This document shows positions 52,988 through 61,481 of a stretch of 64,000 bases of DNA, in pieces. Origin of the DNA: Flavobacterium lacisediminis. Lineage in GTDB: Bacteria > Bacteroidota > Bacteroidia > Flavobacteriales > Flavobacteriaceae. The notes below the pieces were generated by a model, which did no database searches, was not told where the DNA came from, and was given only the letters and a program-made list of their open reading frames with translations. How positions within the stretch are numbered: position 1 is the stretch's first letter; every line of letters starts with the position of its first letter. The position numbers and the translations under genes are program-made. The stretch is from positions 412,920 through 476,919 of the forward strand of contig NZ_JAPCIO010000001.1 of the NCBI RefSeq assembly GCF_025909975.1. Direction: 5' to 3'.

Positions 52988-54418
52988 TTATTCTATTTCA
53001 GAAACTCTTAATGTGTTTACCATTCCTTTCGCTACGATAGGCATTGCAGCTAAGTTAACTACCATATCACCTTTTCTAACGTATTTTTTTTCTTGACAAA
53101 TGGTATTGATGTCATCAATCGTGTCATCTGTACTTACTAATTTGTCATAGAAATATGCTCTTACACCCCATAAAAGGTTCAATTGCGTTAAAATTCTTCG
53201 GTTAGAAGTAAATACTAAAATATGCGATTTTGGTCGCCAAGCCGAAATTTGAAACGCAGTATAACCAGAATTTGTTAAGGTTGTAATCGCTTTTGCATTA
53301 ATGGTATCAGCCATTTGAGCCGCGTGATAACAAATCGATTTGGTAATATAACGACTGTTTTTTATTTGTGGTTGCGAAATAGGCACTTTAATAAGTGGTG
53401 AATCTTCCACGCTTTCAATAATACGGGTCATAGTTTCAATAACTTCCACAGGATAATTTCCTACTGAAGTTTCTCCTGATAACATTACGGCATCCGCTCC
53501 GTCCATAACCGAATTGGCTACGTCGTTTACTTCGGCACGTGTTGGAGTTAAAGACGTAATCATAGTTTCCATCATTTGTGTTGCCACGATTACCGGAATA
53601 CGAGCTGTTTTTGCTCTGTGAATCAATTTTTTCTGAATCAAAGGCACTTCTTCCGCTGGAACTTCCACACCTAAATCACCACGAGCAACCATTAAACCAT
53701 CACAAAACGCTACGATTTTGTCAATGTTTTCAACCGCTTCAGGTTTTTCAATTTTGGCAATAATTGGAATTTTATGATCGGAATGTTTTGCAATTAAATC
53801 TTGTAAATCTTCTAAGTCTTTTGGCGTTCTTACAAAGGATAAAGCAATCCAATCCACTTTATTTTCAATCGCAAAAATCGCATCGCGAATGTCTTTTTCA
53901 GTTAAAGCAGGTAACGAAACTTTAGTGTTAGGTAAGTTTACTCCTTTTTTTGATCTCAAAGGACCACCTTGCACTACAACTGCTTCAACTTCGGTGTTTT
54001 TATCGGTTTTAGTAACTTCAAAAATTAATTTTCCGTCGTCTAATAAAATTCTTTCTCCTGGATTTACATCTTTTGGAAATTCTTTGTAGTTCATGTATAC
54101 TCTCGAAGCTGTTCCTAAGATGTCTTCTGCAGTAGTGAAGGTAATAATATCGCCTTTGCTTACTACTACATCTTCTTTCATTACACCTACGCGTAATTTT
54201 GGACCTTGTAAATCGCCTAAAATTGAAGTTGTATAGCCAAACTCTTCGTTTAGCTCTCTAATCATTTGAATGCGTTCGGTAACATCAGTATAATCAGCAT
54301 GCGAAAAGTTAACTCTAAATACGTTAACTCCGGCATCAATCATTTTTTTTATTACTTCTTTTGTACTACAGGCTGGGCCTAGCGTAGCTACAATTTTAGT
54401 CTTTTTGTTTGTTGGCAT
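52988..54418 (-). CDS. pyk: pyruvate kinase
   Basis: 476 residues. It makes pyruvate and ATP from phosphoenolpyruvate and ADP. Marks are TKIVATLGPACSTKEVIKKM, FRVNFSHADYTDV, GDLQGPKLRVG, IIAKIEKPEAVENID (catalytic lysine), GLMVARGDLGVEVP and GADAVMLSGETSVGNYPVE. A standard C-terminal domain follows. It is the last gene of the minus-strand acpP-fabF-rnc-IPExxxVDY-pyk region, 5 bases after the IPExxxVDY gene. Confidence 0.97.
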   Translation of the reverse strand: MPTNKKTKIVATLGPACSTKEVIKKMIDAGVNVFRVNFSHADYTDVTERIQMIRELNEEFGYTTSILGDLQGPKLRVGVMKEDVVVSKGDIITFTTAEDILGTASRVYMNYKEFPKDVNPGERILLDDGKLIFEVTKTDKNTEVEAVVVQGGPLRSKKGVNLPNTKVSLPALTEKDIRDAIFAIENKVDWIALSFVRTPKDLEDLQDLIAKHSDHKIPIIAKIEKPEAVENIDKIVAFCDGLMVARGDLGVEVPAEEVPLIQKKLIHRAKTARIPVIVATQMMETMITSLTPTRAEVNDVANSVMDGADAVMLSGETSVGNYPVEVIETMTRIIESVEDSPLIKVPISQPQIKNSRYITKSICYHAAQMADTINAKAITTLTNSGYTAFQISAWRPKSHILVFTSNRRILTQLNLLWGVRAYFYDKLVSTDDTIDDINTICQEKKYVRKGDMVVNLAAMPIVAKGMVNTLRVSEIE

Positions 54419-54423
54419 TTTAA

Positions 54424-54897
54424 TTAAAAAATTAAATTATTTTTAGATTTTAAGTTCGTGATATCAATCGTGTAAGCCGTAGTTACATTTTTAATCTCTT
54501 GAATTTTATCAACTATGGATTCTGAGTCAAATCCGTAATCGATATTTTCAATTTTAATAAGGTAATCGGCTTTTTTAAATTCGGGTAGTAAAAAAACAGT
54601 GATGTCTACTTGCTCAAATAATGAGGTTGTTTGTTTGTTGGAATTGATAATCGTGGTTTTGTTTTCGATTAACGTCCAAACAACATCGTTTTTTTCATCA
54701 TCAAAAATGTAATTACTAAAAGCGCTTTTTCCTTCGGGAATGGCAATTTCTACATAAGCAAGATTTTTACTTAATTGAATGCCTAATTCCTTGTTCAGCA
54801 TATAAGCCAATTTGTAATCATCTAAAGATGAATGCACGGCAATAAGCTCATAATCATCTGAAACAAAATCGTTTATTTGAATTTTATGAATGGCCAT
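54424..54897 (-). CDS. IPExxxVDY family protein
   Basis: 157 residues, cytoplasmic. The family-naming motif appears as LLPEFKKADYLIKIE near residue 103 (I replaced by L, V by A). The N-terminal half has DDYELIAVHSSLDDYKLAYMLNKELG. The family is known only from Bacteroidota, sits between rnc and pyk as here, and has no assigned function. A TATCTTTA-type element at 54916-54923 may be the promoter for this gene and pyk. Confidence 0.88.
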   Translation of the reverse strand: MAIHKIQINDFVSDDYELIAVHSSLDDYKLAYMLNKELGIQLSKNLAYVEIAIPEGKSAFSNYIFDDEKNDVVWTLIENKTTIINSNKQTTSLFEQVDITVFLLPEFKKADYLIKIENIDYGFDSESIVDKIQEIKNVTTAYTIDITNLKSKNNLIF

Positions 54898-54999
54898 TAC
54901 CAGAATTTAAGTTGTAAAGATAAGACTAAAATCTATTAAAAAGTACCCATTTACGTGTTCTTAACGTTAATTTAGTAACGAAAACGTTTTAGTACTGGG

Positions 55000-55743
55000 T
55001 TATTTTTTTGAAATTTTTTCTTGTAAAGCAAAATAAGCACGTTGCGATGCTTTTTCTTCTGCTTTTTTCTTAGAAGTAGCTCTTGCTCGGGCAATAATTT
55101 TTTGGTCGATAAGCAATTTTACCCCAAAATATTTCTGGCCTTCGATACCGTTATCTTCCACAAAATCAAAAAAGAAGGACATTTTTTCTTTCTGACACCA
55201 TTCAATGATTAAACTTTTGTAGCTGATAACTTTTCCTTCTAATTTGGCAATATCTACATATTGTTTGATGATTTTATTTTGGATAAACTTTTCGCAATAT
55301 GTAAAACCTCTGTCTAAATAAATAGCACCAATAAATGCTTCAAATAAATTACCGTGAATATTATCACCAAACTGATTTGAATTGATTTTACTTTCTACAA
55401 ATTGAAGCAAGTTAAAATCACGTCCAAGTTCGTTTAAATGCTCTCTACTGACAATTTTTGAACGCATTTTAGTTAAATACCCTTCGTCTCCCGATGGTAC
55501 TTCATTATATAAATGAGCAGCAATTACGCTACCTAGCATGGCATCGCCTAAAAATTCTAAACGCTCATAATTGAACGGATTTCCTTTCTCGTCTACTTTG
55601 TTGGTAGAGCGGTGCGTAAATGCTTTTTTGTAATATCTAAGCTCTATAGGTTCAAAACCTAGTATTTTGGTAATTTTTTCAAAAAAAATCCCGTCTTCTG
55701 GAGAACGGGAGTTTTTTCTTATTTTATTAAATAAACGACGCAT
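55000..55743 (-). CDS. rnc: ribonuclease III
   Basis: 247 residues from the ATG at 55743 (MRRLFNKIRKNSRSPEDG), which lies 4 bases after the fabF stop; a longer frame would overlap fabF. RNase III cleaves double-stranded RNA in rRNA and mRNA processing. The signature NYERLEFLGDAMLGSVIA (59-76) holds catalytic acids, with a second acid in GNLFEAFIGAIYLDRG. A C-terminal double-stranded RNA-binding domain spans ~175-240 (SYKSLIIEWCQKEK, ARARATSKKKAEEKASQRA). Confidence 0.96.
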   Translation of the reverse strand: MRRLFNKIRKNSRSPEDGIFFEKITKILGFEPIELRYYKKAFTHRSTNKVDEKGNPFNYERLEFLGDAMLGSVIAAHLYNEVPSGDEGYLTKMRSKIVSREHLNELGRDFNLLQFVESKINSNQFGDNIHGNLFEAFIGAIYLDRGFTYCEKFIQNKIIKQYVDIAKLEGKVISYKSLIIEWCQKEKMSFFFDFVEDNGIEGQKYFGVKLLIDQKIIARARATSKKKAEEKASQRAYFALQEKISKK

Positions 55744-55747
55744 GTGT

Positions 55748-57001
55748 TTAGTCTTCCAATTTTTTAAACAATACACAAGCATTGTGTCCACCAAAACCAA
55801 ACGTATTGCTCATTGCTACTTTAATTTCACGTTTTTGCGCTTTATTTAAAGTTAAGTTTAATTCTGGGTTAATGTTTTCATCTACAACAGTATGGTTAAT
55901 CGTTGGAGGAACAATACTATGTTGCATAGCTAAAATAGAAGCAATTGCTTCGATTGCACCAGCAGCACCAAGTAAATGTCCTGTCATCGATTTAGTTGAG
56001 TTGATATTAATATTTTTAGCATGAGCGCCAAAAACATGACTAATTGCTTTTAATTCGGCAACATCACCTAAAGGTGTAGAAGTTCCGTGTGTGTTGATGT
56101 GATCAACTTGCTCTGGAGACATTCCAGCATCACGCAATGTGTTTTCCATTACTGCAATTACTCCAATTCCTTCTGGATGTGGAGCTGTTAAATGGTAAGC
56201 GTCAGAAGACATTCCTCCACCACCAATTTCACAGTAAATTTTAGCACCACGTGCCTTTGCATGTTCGTACTCTTCTAAAACTAATGCACCCGCACCTTCT
56301 CCAAGTACAAAGCCGTCACGAGTAGCATCAAAAGGTCTTGAAGCTGTTTCTGGACTTTCGTTTCTTGTTGATAAGGCGTGCATAGAATTAAATCCACCCA
56401 TTCCTGCAATGGTTACAGCCGCTTCAGATCCACCTGAAATGATAACATCGCACATTCCTAAACGAATGTAGTTGAAGGCATCGATTAAGGCATTAGCCGA
56501 AGAAGCACAAGCTGAAACAGTGGTATAATTAGGACCCATATAGCCATTTCTCATAGAAATATGAGCTGGAGCAATATCGGCAATCATTTTAGGAATAAAG
56601 AAAGGATTGAACTTTGGCGTTCCATCACCTTTAGCATAATATATTACTTCATCTTGGAAAGTTTCTAAACCTCCAATACCAGCACCCCAAATTACACCTA
56701 CTCTATGTTTGTTTACATTATCTGAAGTAATTCCAGCGTCTTTAATCGCTTCGTCACTTGCAGCAATGGCATATTGAGCAAATTTATCCAATCGGCGCGA
56801 TTCCTTACGATCCATATAATCTTCGATGTTGAAGTTTTTTACTTCGCACGCAAATTTTGTTTTATGTTTTTCTGTATCGTAATACGTTATGGGTGCAGCA
56901 CCACTTTTCCCATTAATTAAACCATCCCAGTATTCTTGAATGGAATTTCCAATTGGGGTTAATGCTCCAAGGCCAGTTACAACAACACGCTTTAATTGCA
57001 T
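55748..57001 (-). CDS. fabF: beta-ketoacyl-ACP synthase II
   Basis: 417 residues from the ATG at 57001 (MQLKRVVVTGLGALTPIG). FabF elongates acyl-ACP with malonyl-ACP in type II fatty-acid synthesis. Catalytic Cys165 lies in VSACASSANAL, with histidines in INTHGTSTPLGD and in SNTFGFGGHNACVLF, and a lysine in NSTKSMTGHLLGAAG. It follows acpP with a terminator between and precedes rnc by 4 bases. Confidence 0.97.
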   Translation of the reverse strand: MQLKRVVVTGLGALTPIGNSIQEYWDGLINGKSGAAPITYYDTEKHKTKFACEVKNFNIEDYMDRKESRRLDKFAQYAIAASDEAIKDAGITSDNVNKHRVGVIWGAGIGGLETFQDEVIYYAKGDGTPKFNPFFIPKMIADIAPAHISMRNGYMGPNYTTVSACASSANALIDAFNYIRLGMCDVIISGGSEAAVTIAGMGGFNSMHALSTRNESPETASRPFDATRDGFVLGEGAGALVLEEYEHAKARGAKIYCEIGGGGMSSDAYHLTAPHPEGIGVIAVMENTLRDAGMSPEQVDHINTHGTSTPLGDVAELKAISHVFGAHAKNININSTKSMTGHLLGAAGAIEAIASILAMQHSIVPPTINHTVVDENINPELNLTLNKAQKREIKVAMSNTFGFGGHNACVLFKKLED

Positions 57002-57135
57002 ATCCTTATTTTTAAAATATCGTTTAAACAAATAATACCCGTGTTTTCTTTAGTTTATAATAGTAAAGAGACAAGGGTATTTCAATATAATGTGATTGAA
57101 ATTCAATCAAAAATAGTCTAATTTCTTAAAATAAT

Positions 57136-57170
57136 AAAAACCCGCATGCAAAAAAATGCACACGGGCGTT
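57136..57170 (-). terminator. terminator between acpP and fabF
   Basis: On the minus strand CCCGTGTGCA, loop TTTTTT, then TGCATGCGGG followed by TTTTTATT: ten pairs including two G-U. It probably lowers fabF transcription relative to acpP. Confidence 0.85.
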
Positions 57171-57177
57171 TTATTTA

Positions 57178-57414
57178 TTATTTTTTAGCTTCTTCGATGT
57201 AAGAAATAGCTTGACCTACAGTAGCAATGTTTTCAGCTTGGTCGTCTGGAATTTGAATATCAAATTCTTTTTCGAACTCCATAATAAGCTCAACAGTGTC
57301 TAATGAATCAGCTCCTAAATCGTTTGTGAAGCTAGCTTCTGTTACAACTTCGTTTTCGTCAACACCTAATTTGTCTACGATAATCGCTTTTACTCTTGAT
57401 GCAATGTCTGACAT
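57178..57414 (-). CDS. acpP: acyl carrier protein
   Basis: 78 residues. The phosphopantetheine attachment site is Ser37 in [15 protein letters not shown]. The protein is acidic and helical, as usual ([29 protein letters not shown]). It is the carrier for fatty-acid synthesis, encoded directly upstream of fabF. It has a near-consensus promoter and its own terminator, suggesting high expression. Confidence 0.98.
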   Translation of the reverse strand: MSDIASRVKAIIVDKLGVDENEVVTEASFTNDLGADSLDTVELIMEFEKEFDIQIPDDQAENIATVGQAISYIEEAKK

Positions 57415-57444
57415 AATCTTTTAATTTTTAATTTAATTTGTTGG

Positions 57445-57473
57445 CAAAAATAAAAAACTTTATTTTAAAACAA
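57445..57473 (-). promoter_or_regulatory. promoter of acpP
   Basis: On the minus strand TTG (57471-57473), 18 bases, then TATTTTTG (57445-57452), 31 bases before the ATG. This is one of the best matches to the Bacteroidota consensus in the window. Confidence 0.8.
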
Positions 57474-57587
57474 CCTTTTTGTTACTAAATGTGACCACGA
57501 ATTTAAAAAAAATAATTCACAAAGGCCTCTTTTTTTTATTTTTTACCAATTTTTATTCTTTTTTTTGTGGGAAGAAATCAATAGAAA

Positions 57588-58151
57588 ATGAAGAATATTG
57601 TGCTTTTTGCTTCCGGAAATGGCTCAAATGCCGAAGAAATAATCAGGTATTTTAAAAAAAATAACCAAGGAACTGTAGTCGCCATCTTTTCTAACAAACC
57701 AGATGCCAAAGTGTTAGATAGAGCAAAAAATCATAACATTTCTTCAGTGGTTTTTAACAAAGCGCAATTAAATGAAGGTTTCGTCTTGGAAAAATTACAT
57801 CAGTTTCAACCTGATTTAATTGTTTTAGCCGGATTTCTACTAAAATTTCCTGAGTCTATATTAAAAGAATATCCAAAAGTGATTAATATTCATCCTGCGT
57901 TGTTGCCAAAATACGGCGGAAAAGGGATGTATGGCATGAATGTGCATCAAGCAGTTTTAGAAAATAATGAAAAAGAAACCGGAATTACCATTCATTATGT
58001 AAACGAACATTACGATGAAGGCGAATTTATTTTTCAAAAATCAGTAAATATCGAAGATTGCAAAACCGCGGAAGAAATTGCGCATAAAATCCACGAATTA
58101 GAACATCAGTATTTTCCTGAAGTAATAGGAAAGCTAATCACTAATCACTAA
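57588..58151 (+). CDS. purN: phosphoribosylglycinamide formyltransferase
   Basis: 187 residues, the usual length. It transfers a formyl group to GAR in purine synthesis. Marks are the N-terminal NIVLFASGNGSNAEEIIRYF, VVAIFSNKPDAKVLDRA, and the catalytic region NIHPALLPKYGGKGMYG...ITIHYVNEHYDEGEFIFQ (Asn/His, Asp). It is followed 12 bases later by rnhA. Confidence 0.95.
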   Translation: MKNIVLFASGNGSNAEEIIRYFKKNNQGTVVAIFSNKPDAKVLDRAKNHNISSVVFNKAQLNEGFVLEKLHQFQPDLIVLAGFLLKFPESILKEYPKVINIHPALLPKYGGKGMYGMNVHQAVLENNEKETGITIHYVNEHYDEGEFIFQKSVNIEDCKTAEEIAHKIHELEHQYFPEVIGKLITNH

Positions 58152-58162
58152 TTACTATTCAC

Positions 58163-58642
58163 TTGAGTCACGAAGTCCACATATATACAGACGGCGCTGC
58201 CAAGGGAAATCCTGGTCCGGCTGGCTATGGCGTGGTGATGGAAATGGTAGGAACTCCGTATAAAAAAGAATTTTACGAAGGTTTCCGATTGTCTACCAAT
58301 AATAGAATGGAATTATTAGCGGTAATTGTAGGTTTAGAAAAATTAAAAAACCCAAAAACTAAAGTCTTAGTCGTTTCCGATTCCAAATATGTGGTGGATT
58401 CGGTAGAAAAGCGTTGGGTTTTTCAGTGGGAAAAAATCAACTTCAAAGCCAAGAAAAACCCCGATTTATGGATGCGCTTCTTAAAAATATATCGCCAACA
58501 CCAAGTCGATTTTCAATGGGTAAAAGGACACAACAGTCATCCTCAAAACGAGCGCTGCGATGAATTAGCAGTTATGGCATCGCAACAAGAAAAATTATCT
58601 ATAGACGAGTTTTACGAAAGAGAAGAAGGGAAGTTGTCGTAG
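58163..58642 (+). CDS. rnhA: ribonuclease HI (TTG start)
   Basis: 159 residues starting at a TTG (58163-58165): the next in-frame ATG lies beyond the first catalytic aspartate, so the TTG must be used. The DEDD residues are seen in IYTDGAAKGNPGPAGYG (Asp10), NNRMELLAVIVGLE, VVSDSKYVVDSV and NERCDELA. It removes RNA from RNA-DNA hybrids. It is co-oriented with purN and probably co-transcribed. No extra hybrid-binding domain is present. Confidence 0.94.
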   Translation: MSHEVHIYTDGAAKGNPGPAGYGVVMEMVGTPYKKEFYEGFRLSTNNRMELLAVIVGLEKLKNPKTKVLVVSDSKYVVDSVEKRWVFQWEKINFKAKKNPDLWMRFLKIYRQHQVDFQWVKGHNSHPQNERCDELAVMASQQEKLSIDEFYEREEGKLS

Positions 58643-58646
58643 ATTT

Positions 58647-59096
58647 TCACATAATTTTTCTTCCATTAATTATTATTTCCTTTAAATTGAATAAAAGTTT
58701 CGAATAGTCTTTTTCACTTCTGTCAATTCTGATTGTAAATTTTTTATTGTCAAAAAAAATGATTGTTAATTTTGGATAATAAGTAAATATAAAGTTGTTG
58801 ATTTTAATTTTGTCAATTGCTTCAAGTAAAAATTGTTCATCACCAATTTCTAATTTTGACTTATTGATTTTAATTTCAATCAATTTCGAGGATTTATTTG
58901 TTATGATTTTGGATATTAAATTACCTATTATAACTGAATAAATCACTATAAGCAAACTGATATAATCAAATTTTGGAAACAAATAAACTATAACTGATAT
59001 TAATAAAATCAATGTGAAGATTGAAATTATTACTCCAATTAAAGCAAGTAAATAGAGTTTTCTTAAATTGATAATATTTATTTGGTGTGCTTTCAT
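58647..59096 (-). CDS. small membrane protein, unknown
   Basis: 149 residues from the ATG at 59096. The longer frame begins with a TTG that overlaps the -7 element TAGATTTG, so it cannot be the start. Two strong membrane helices (~14-38 and ~44-66) are followed by a soluble part of ~80 residues (SSKLIEIKINKSKLEIGDEQ, FDNKKFTIRIDRSEKDY) that looks beta-rich, as in PH-like membrane-associated domains. It is AT-rich and family-less by eye. It converges with rnhA. Confidence 0.65.
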   Translation of the reverse strand: MKAHQINIINLRKLYLLALIGVIISIFTLILLISVIVYLFPKFDYISLLIVIYSVIIGNLISKIITNKSSKLIEIKINKSKLEIGDEQFLLEAIDKIKINNFIFTYYPKLTIIFFDNKKFTIRIDRSEKDYSKLLFNLKEIIINGRKIM

Positions 59097-59111
59097 CGAT
59101 TTTGTAAAATT

Positions 59112-59119
59112 CAAATCTA
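59112..59119 (-). promoter_or_regulatory. -7 element of the 58647-59096 gene
   Basis: TAGATTTG on the minus strand, 15 bases upstream of the ATG at 59096. It decides the start codon. Confidence 0.6.
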
Positions 59120-59165
59120 CAATTTTCTAAATAATTTTGTTTCACCTTTTAAATCAATTATAAAA

Positions 59166-59190
59166 CAAAGGAGCTTTTCAGCTCCTTGTA
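59166..59190 (-). terminator. terminator after the DUF6268-like gene
   Basis: On the minus strand CAAGGAGC, loop TGAAAA, then GCTCCTTTGTTTTA. Confidence 0.8.
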
Positions 59191-59191
59191 A

Positions 59192-60100
59192 TTATTTAGT
59201 TTCCTTTGTTAAATCGAATCGGTAAATCGCATCAAATCCTAGATATATAGAAGAATCAAATTCCGAATTTAGTCGGTTTCTTTTATCAGTACTTAATGGA
59301 AATGTTAACACTTGCGCCCCCACTTTTTCGTTACTGCTGTACACACCATAATCTGTTGTGTCAAATCCAACTTTTCCTCTCAAAATGATTGAGTTTTCCA
59401 TTAACCCAAGTGCTGCATACATAGCAAAACGAATCGATACTTCTTGGGTATAAAAGTCTGAATTAAATTCTGATAAATTATAGGATTTAATTGAGGTAAG
59501 TAAGTCAGTACCTACACTAAATTTTTTAGTTAATGCGTAATTTGCATCCATACGAATTGGTAAAGTAGCATTTATGTAAAATTTATTGTTTTTTGATCGA
59601 TGCCAAATACCAATTAATGGTGTAATAGTAGAACCATGGTTTTCTGACGAAGCATATAATCCAAATTTAACTTTTGAAGTTTCATTGTATTGATAATCTA
59701 AAACAGCTAATCCTCCAAATTGGAAATCATTTGAACCAATATTATCAAAATCTGATGCTATTTTTGGAAGAAAAACATAGGTACCCGACCATTTTTCAGA
59801 ATGTTGGTATTTCATTCCTAAGTTTAAACGTGTCATAGTTAAACTAGTTCTTTCTGAAGCTTGGGAAAAATTTAATCGTGTGTTTTCAACCGTAAATCCA
59901 GTTAATAAAACAGCTTTTTCAGATAACTTTTTAGGATAGTAAACTTCCATATTTAGATTGTTTACACTTGTTTCGTAGTCATTGTCTACATTTCCTAATG
60001 TCGCATTATTTAAAGATAATTTAAAAATATCAACATAGTCTTGCGCGTTTACAGAAACTGTGAAAAGTGCAAAAAGCATTAATAATTTAATTTTTTTCAT
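59192..60100 (-). CDS. DUF6268-like outer-membrane beta-barrel protein
   Basis: 302 residues with a signal peptide (MKKIKLLMLFALFTVSVNAQ). The rest is a regular beta-barrel pattern with alternating hydrophobic strands (MTRLNLGMKYQHSEKWSGTY, FGLYASSENHGSTITPLIGI, FYINATLPIRMDANYAL) and ends IYLGFDAIYRFDL plus four residues. It resembles the DUF6268 outer-membrane family as I recall it. Function unknown. It has its own promoter (60124-60131) and terminator. Confidence 0.78.
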   Translation of the reverse strand: MKKIKLLMLFALFTVSVNAQDYVDIFKLSLNNATLGNVDNDYETSVNNLNMEVYYPKKLSEKAVLLTGFTVENTRLNFSQASERTSLTMTRLNLGMKYQHSEKWSGTYVFLPKIASDFDNIGSNDFQFGGLAVLDYQYNETSKVKFGLYASSENHGSTITPLIGIWHRSKNNKFYINATLPIRMDANYALTKKFSVGTDLLTSIKSYNLSEFNSDFYTQEVSIRFAMYAALGLMENSIILRGKVGFDTTDYGVYSSNEKVGAQVLTFPLSTDKRNRLNSEFDSSIYLGFDAIYRFDLTKETK

Positions 60101-60123
60101 ATTTTTTATTTATTAAAATTTTT

Positions 60124-60131
60124 CAAAAATA
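60124..60131 (-). promoter_or_regulatory. -7 element of the DUF6268-like gene
   Basis: TATTTTTG on the minus strand, 24 bases before the ATG. Confidence 0.6.
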
Positions 60132-60247
60132 TTCTTTAGCTATTAAAATTGTTAAAAAATTAGAAAGTATTAAATTATGATAGTCATAAAATTAATTTAT
60201 GAATAAGGTTTTTGAGCATAAATATGCGCAAAATCCTAACCTTCAAA

Positions 60248-60290
60248 ACCTTTTAAACTTTTAAACTCATAAACTTTTAAACTTCTAAAC
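60248..60290. repeat. AAACTTTTAAAC word-type repeat
   Basis: The spacer upstream of the PfkB gene repeats CCTTTTAAACTTTTAAACTC and then ATAAACTTTTAAACTTCTAA, a near-tandem AAACTTTT word. It ends just before the -7 element at 60298. Confidence 0.65.
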
Positions 60291-60297
60291 AAAAACT

Positions 60298-60305
60298 TAT
60301 CTTTG
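60298..60305 (+). promoter_or_regulatory. -7 element of the PfkB kinase gene
   Basis: TATCTTTG followed by CACC, 23 bases before the ATG; a strong match to TAnnTTTG. Confidence 0.65.
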
Positions 60306-60328
60306 CACCTTATTTCAAATTCAATTTA

Positions 60329-61258
60329 ATGAACAAACTATTAATAGTAGGAACAGTAGCTTTTGATGCTATTGAAACACCTTTCGGAAAAACAGACAAA
60401 ATTTTAGGTGGAGCCGCGACTTACATTGGTTTAGCGTCTAACTTTTTTAATGTAGATGCAGCAGTAGTTTCTGTGGTTGGTGAAGATTTTCCAAAGGAAT
60501 ATTTAGATTTATTAGAAAATAAAGGAGTAAATATAGAAGGAATCGAAATCGTAAAAGGTGGAAAAACCTTCTTTTGGAGTGGAAAATACCACAACGACTT
60601 AAATTCTCGAGATACTTTAGTTACTGAATTAAACGTTTTGGCTGATTTTAATCCAGTTGTGCCACAAGCGTATAAAAATTCGGATGTAGTTTTATTAGGA
60701 AACTTACACCCAATTGTACAATCAGGTGTTTTAAACCAAATGTCTGAAAGACCAAAGTTAGTTGTTTTAGATACAATGAACTTTTGGATGGATTGTGCCT
60801 TACCAGAATTATTAGACGTTATCAAACGCGTAGATGTTATCACCATCAACGATGAAGAAGCGCGTCAGTTATCAGGAGAATATTCTTTGGTAAAAGCAGC
60901 GGCTAAAATCCATACCATGGGACCAAAATATGTGGTTATCAAAAAAGGAGAACATGGTGCATTATTGTTCCACAACAAAGAGGTTTTCTTTGCTCCAGCT
61001 TTACCATTAGAAGAAGTGTTTGATCCAACAGGAGCTGGTGATACTTTCGCAGGTGGTTTCGCAGGCTACATTGCACAATCAGAAAACATTTCGTTTAGCA
61101 ATTTGAAAAACGCTATTATTTACGGTTCAAATTTAGCTTCTTTCTGTGTGGAGAAATTTGGAACAGAACGAATGGAGAATTTAGATAAAAATGAAGTGAA
61201 TGCGCGTTTGAAACAATTCAAAGCCTTAACACAATTTGAAATAGAATTAGAAGAATAA
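60329..61258 (+). CDS. PfkB family sugar/nucleoside kinase
   Basis: 309 residues, ribokinase fold. The N-terminal glycine motif is KILGGAATYIGLASNFF; the C-terminal signature DPTGAGDTFAGGFAGYIA (232-249) has the catalytic base Asp238. KYVVIKKGEHGALLF is the usual segment before it. Family members phosphorylate ribose, adenosine or other sugars; the substrate is not fixed. Its position upstream of purF hints at a purine or ribose link, but each gene has its own leader. Confidence 0.9.
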   Translation: MNKLLIVGTVAFDAIETPFGKTDKILGGAATYIGLASNFFNVDAAVVSVVGEDFPKEYLDLLENKGVNIEGIEIVKGGKTFFWSGKYHNDLNSRDTLVTELNVLADFNPVVPQAYKNSDVVLLGNLHPIVQSGVLNQMSERPKLVVLDTMNFWMDCALPELLDVIKRVDVITINDEEARQLSGEYSLVKAAAKIHTMGPKYVVIKKGEHGALLFHNKEVFFAPALPLEEVFDPTGAGDTFAGGFAGYIAQSENISFSNLKNAIIYGSNLASFCVEKFGTERMENLDKNEVNARLKQFKALTQFEIELEE

Positions 61259-61263
61259 AAACG

Positions 61264-61290
61264 TGCCTCGAAATTTCGGGGCATTTTTTG
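61264..61290 (+). terminator. intrinsic terminator after the PfkB gene
   Basis: TGCCTCGAAA directly facing TTTCGGGGCA, followed by TTTTTTG; a long stem with one G-U pair. Confidence 0.82.
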
Positions 61291-61305
61291 TTTCAAAAAT
61301 AAATA

Positions 61306-61443
61306 TAAAAACACATAGGCAGATAGTTTAAGTTTTTATGAATTAGTTGATTACAAGAAATAAATTTCACACATAGCTATGTCATCTATTTCGAGTGAAG
61401 CGACTTTTTTACATTAAGTTTAACTATGAATCTATGTGTTAAA
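61306..61443. repeat. MITE-like element with AACACATAG inverted ends
   Basis: AACACATAG with ATAGTTTAA four bases on opens the stretch. The other end reads, on the opposite strand, AACACATAG with ATAGTTAAA four bases on: an imperfect ~22-bp terminal inverted repeat flanking about 95 bases. The centre holds the perfect palindrome ACATAGCTATGT. No gene is inside. It may be a small non-autonomous element or a degenerate word-type repeat. Confidence 0.45.
61380..61404. repeat. degenerate dispersed repeat (GTCAT...TTTCGAGTGAAGCGAC)
   Basis: GTCATCTATTTCGAGTGAAG followed by CGACTTTT resembles the GTCAT-TGCGAG-GAACGAAG repeat at 70-95 and a common spacer repeat with TTTCGAGCGAAGCGA. It is nested in the MITE-like stretch. 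Confidence 0.4.
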
Positions 61444-61481
61444 AAAAGAAAATACAACAACCTACAACAACACAACAACTT

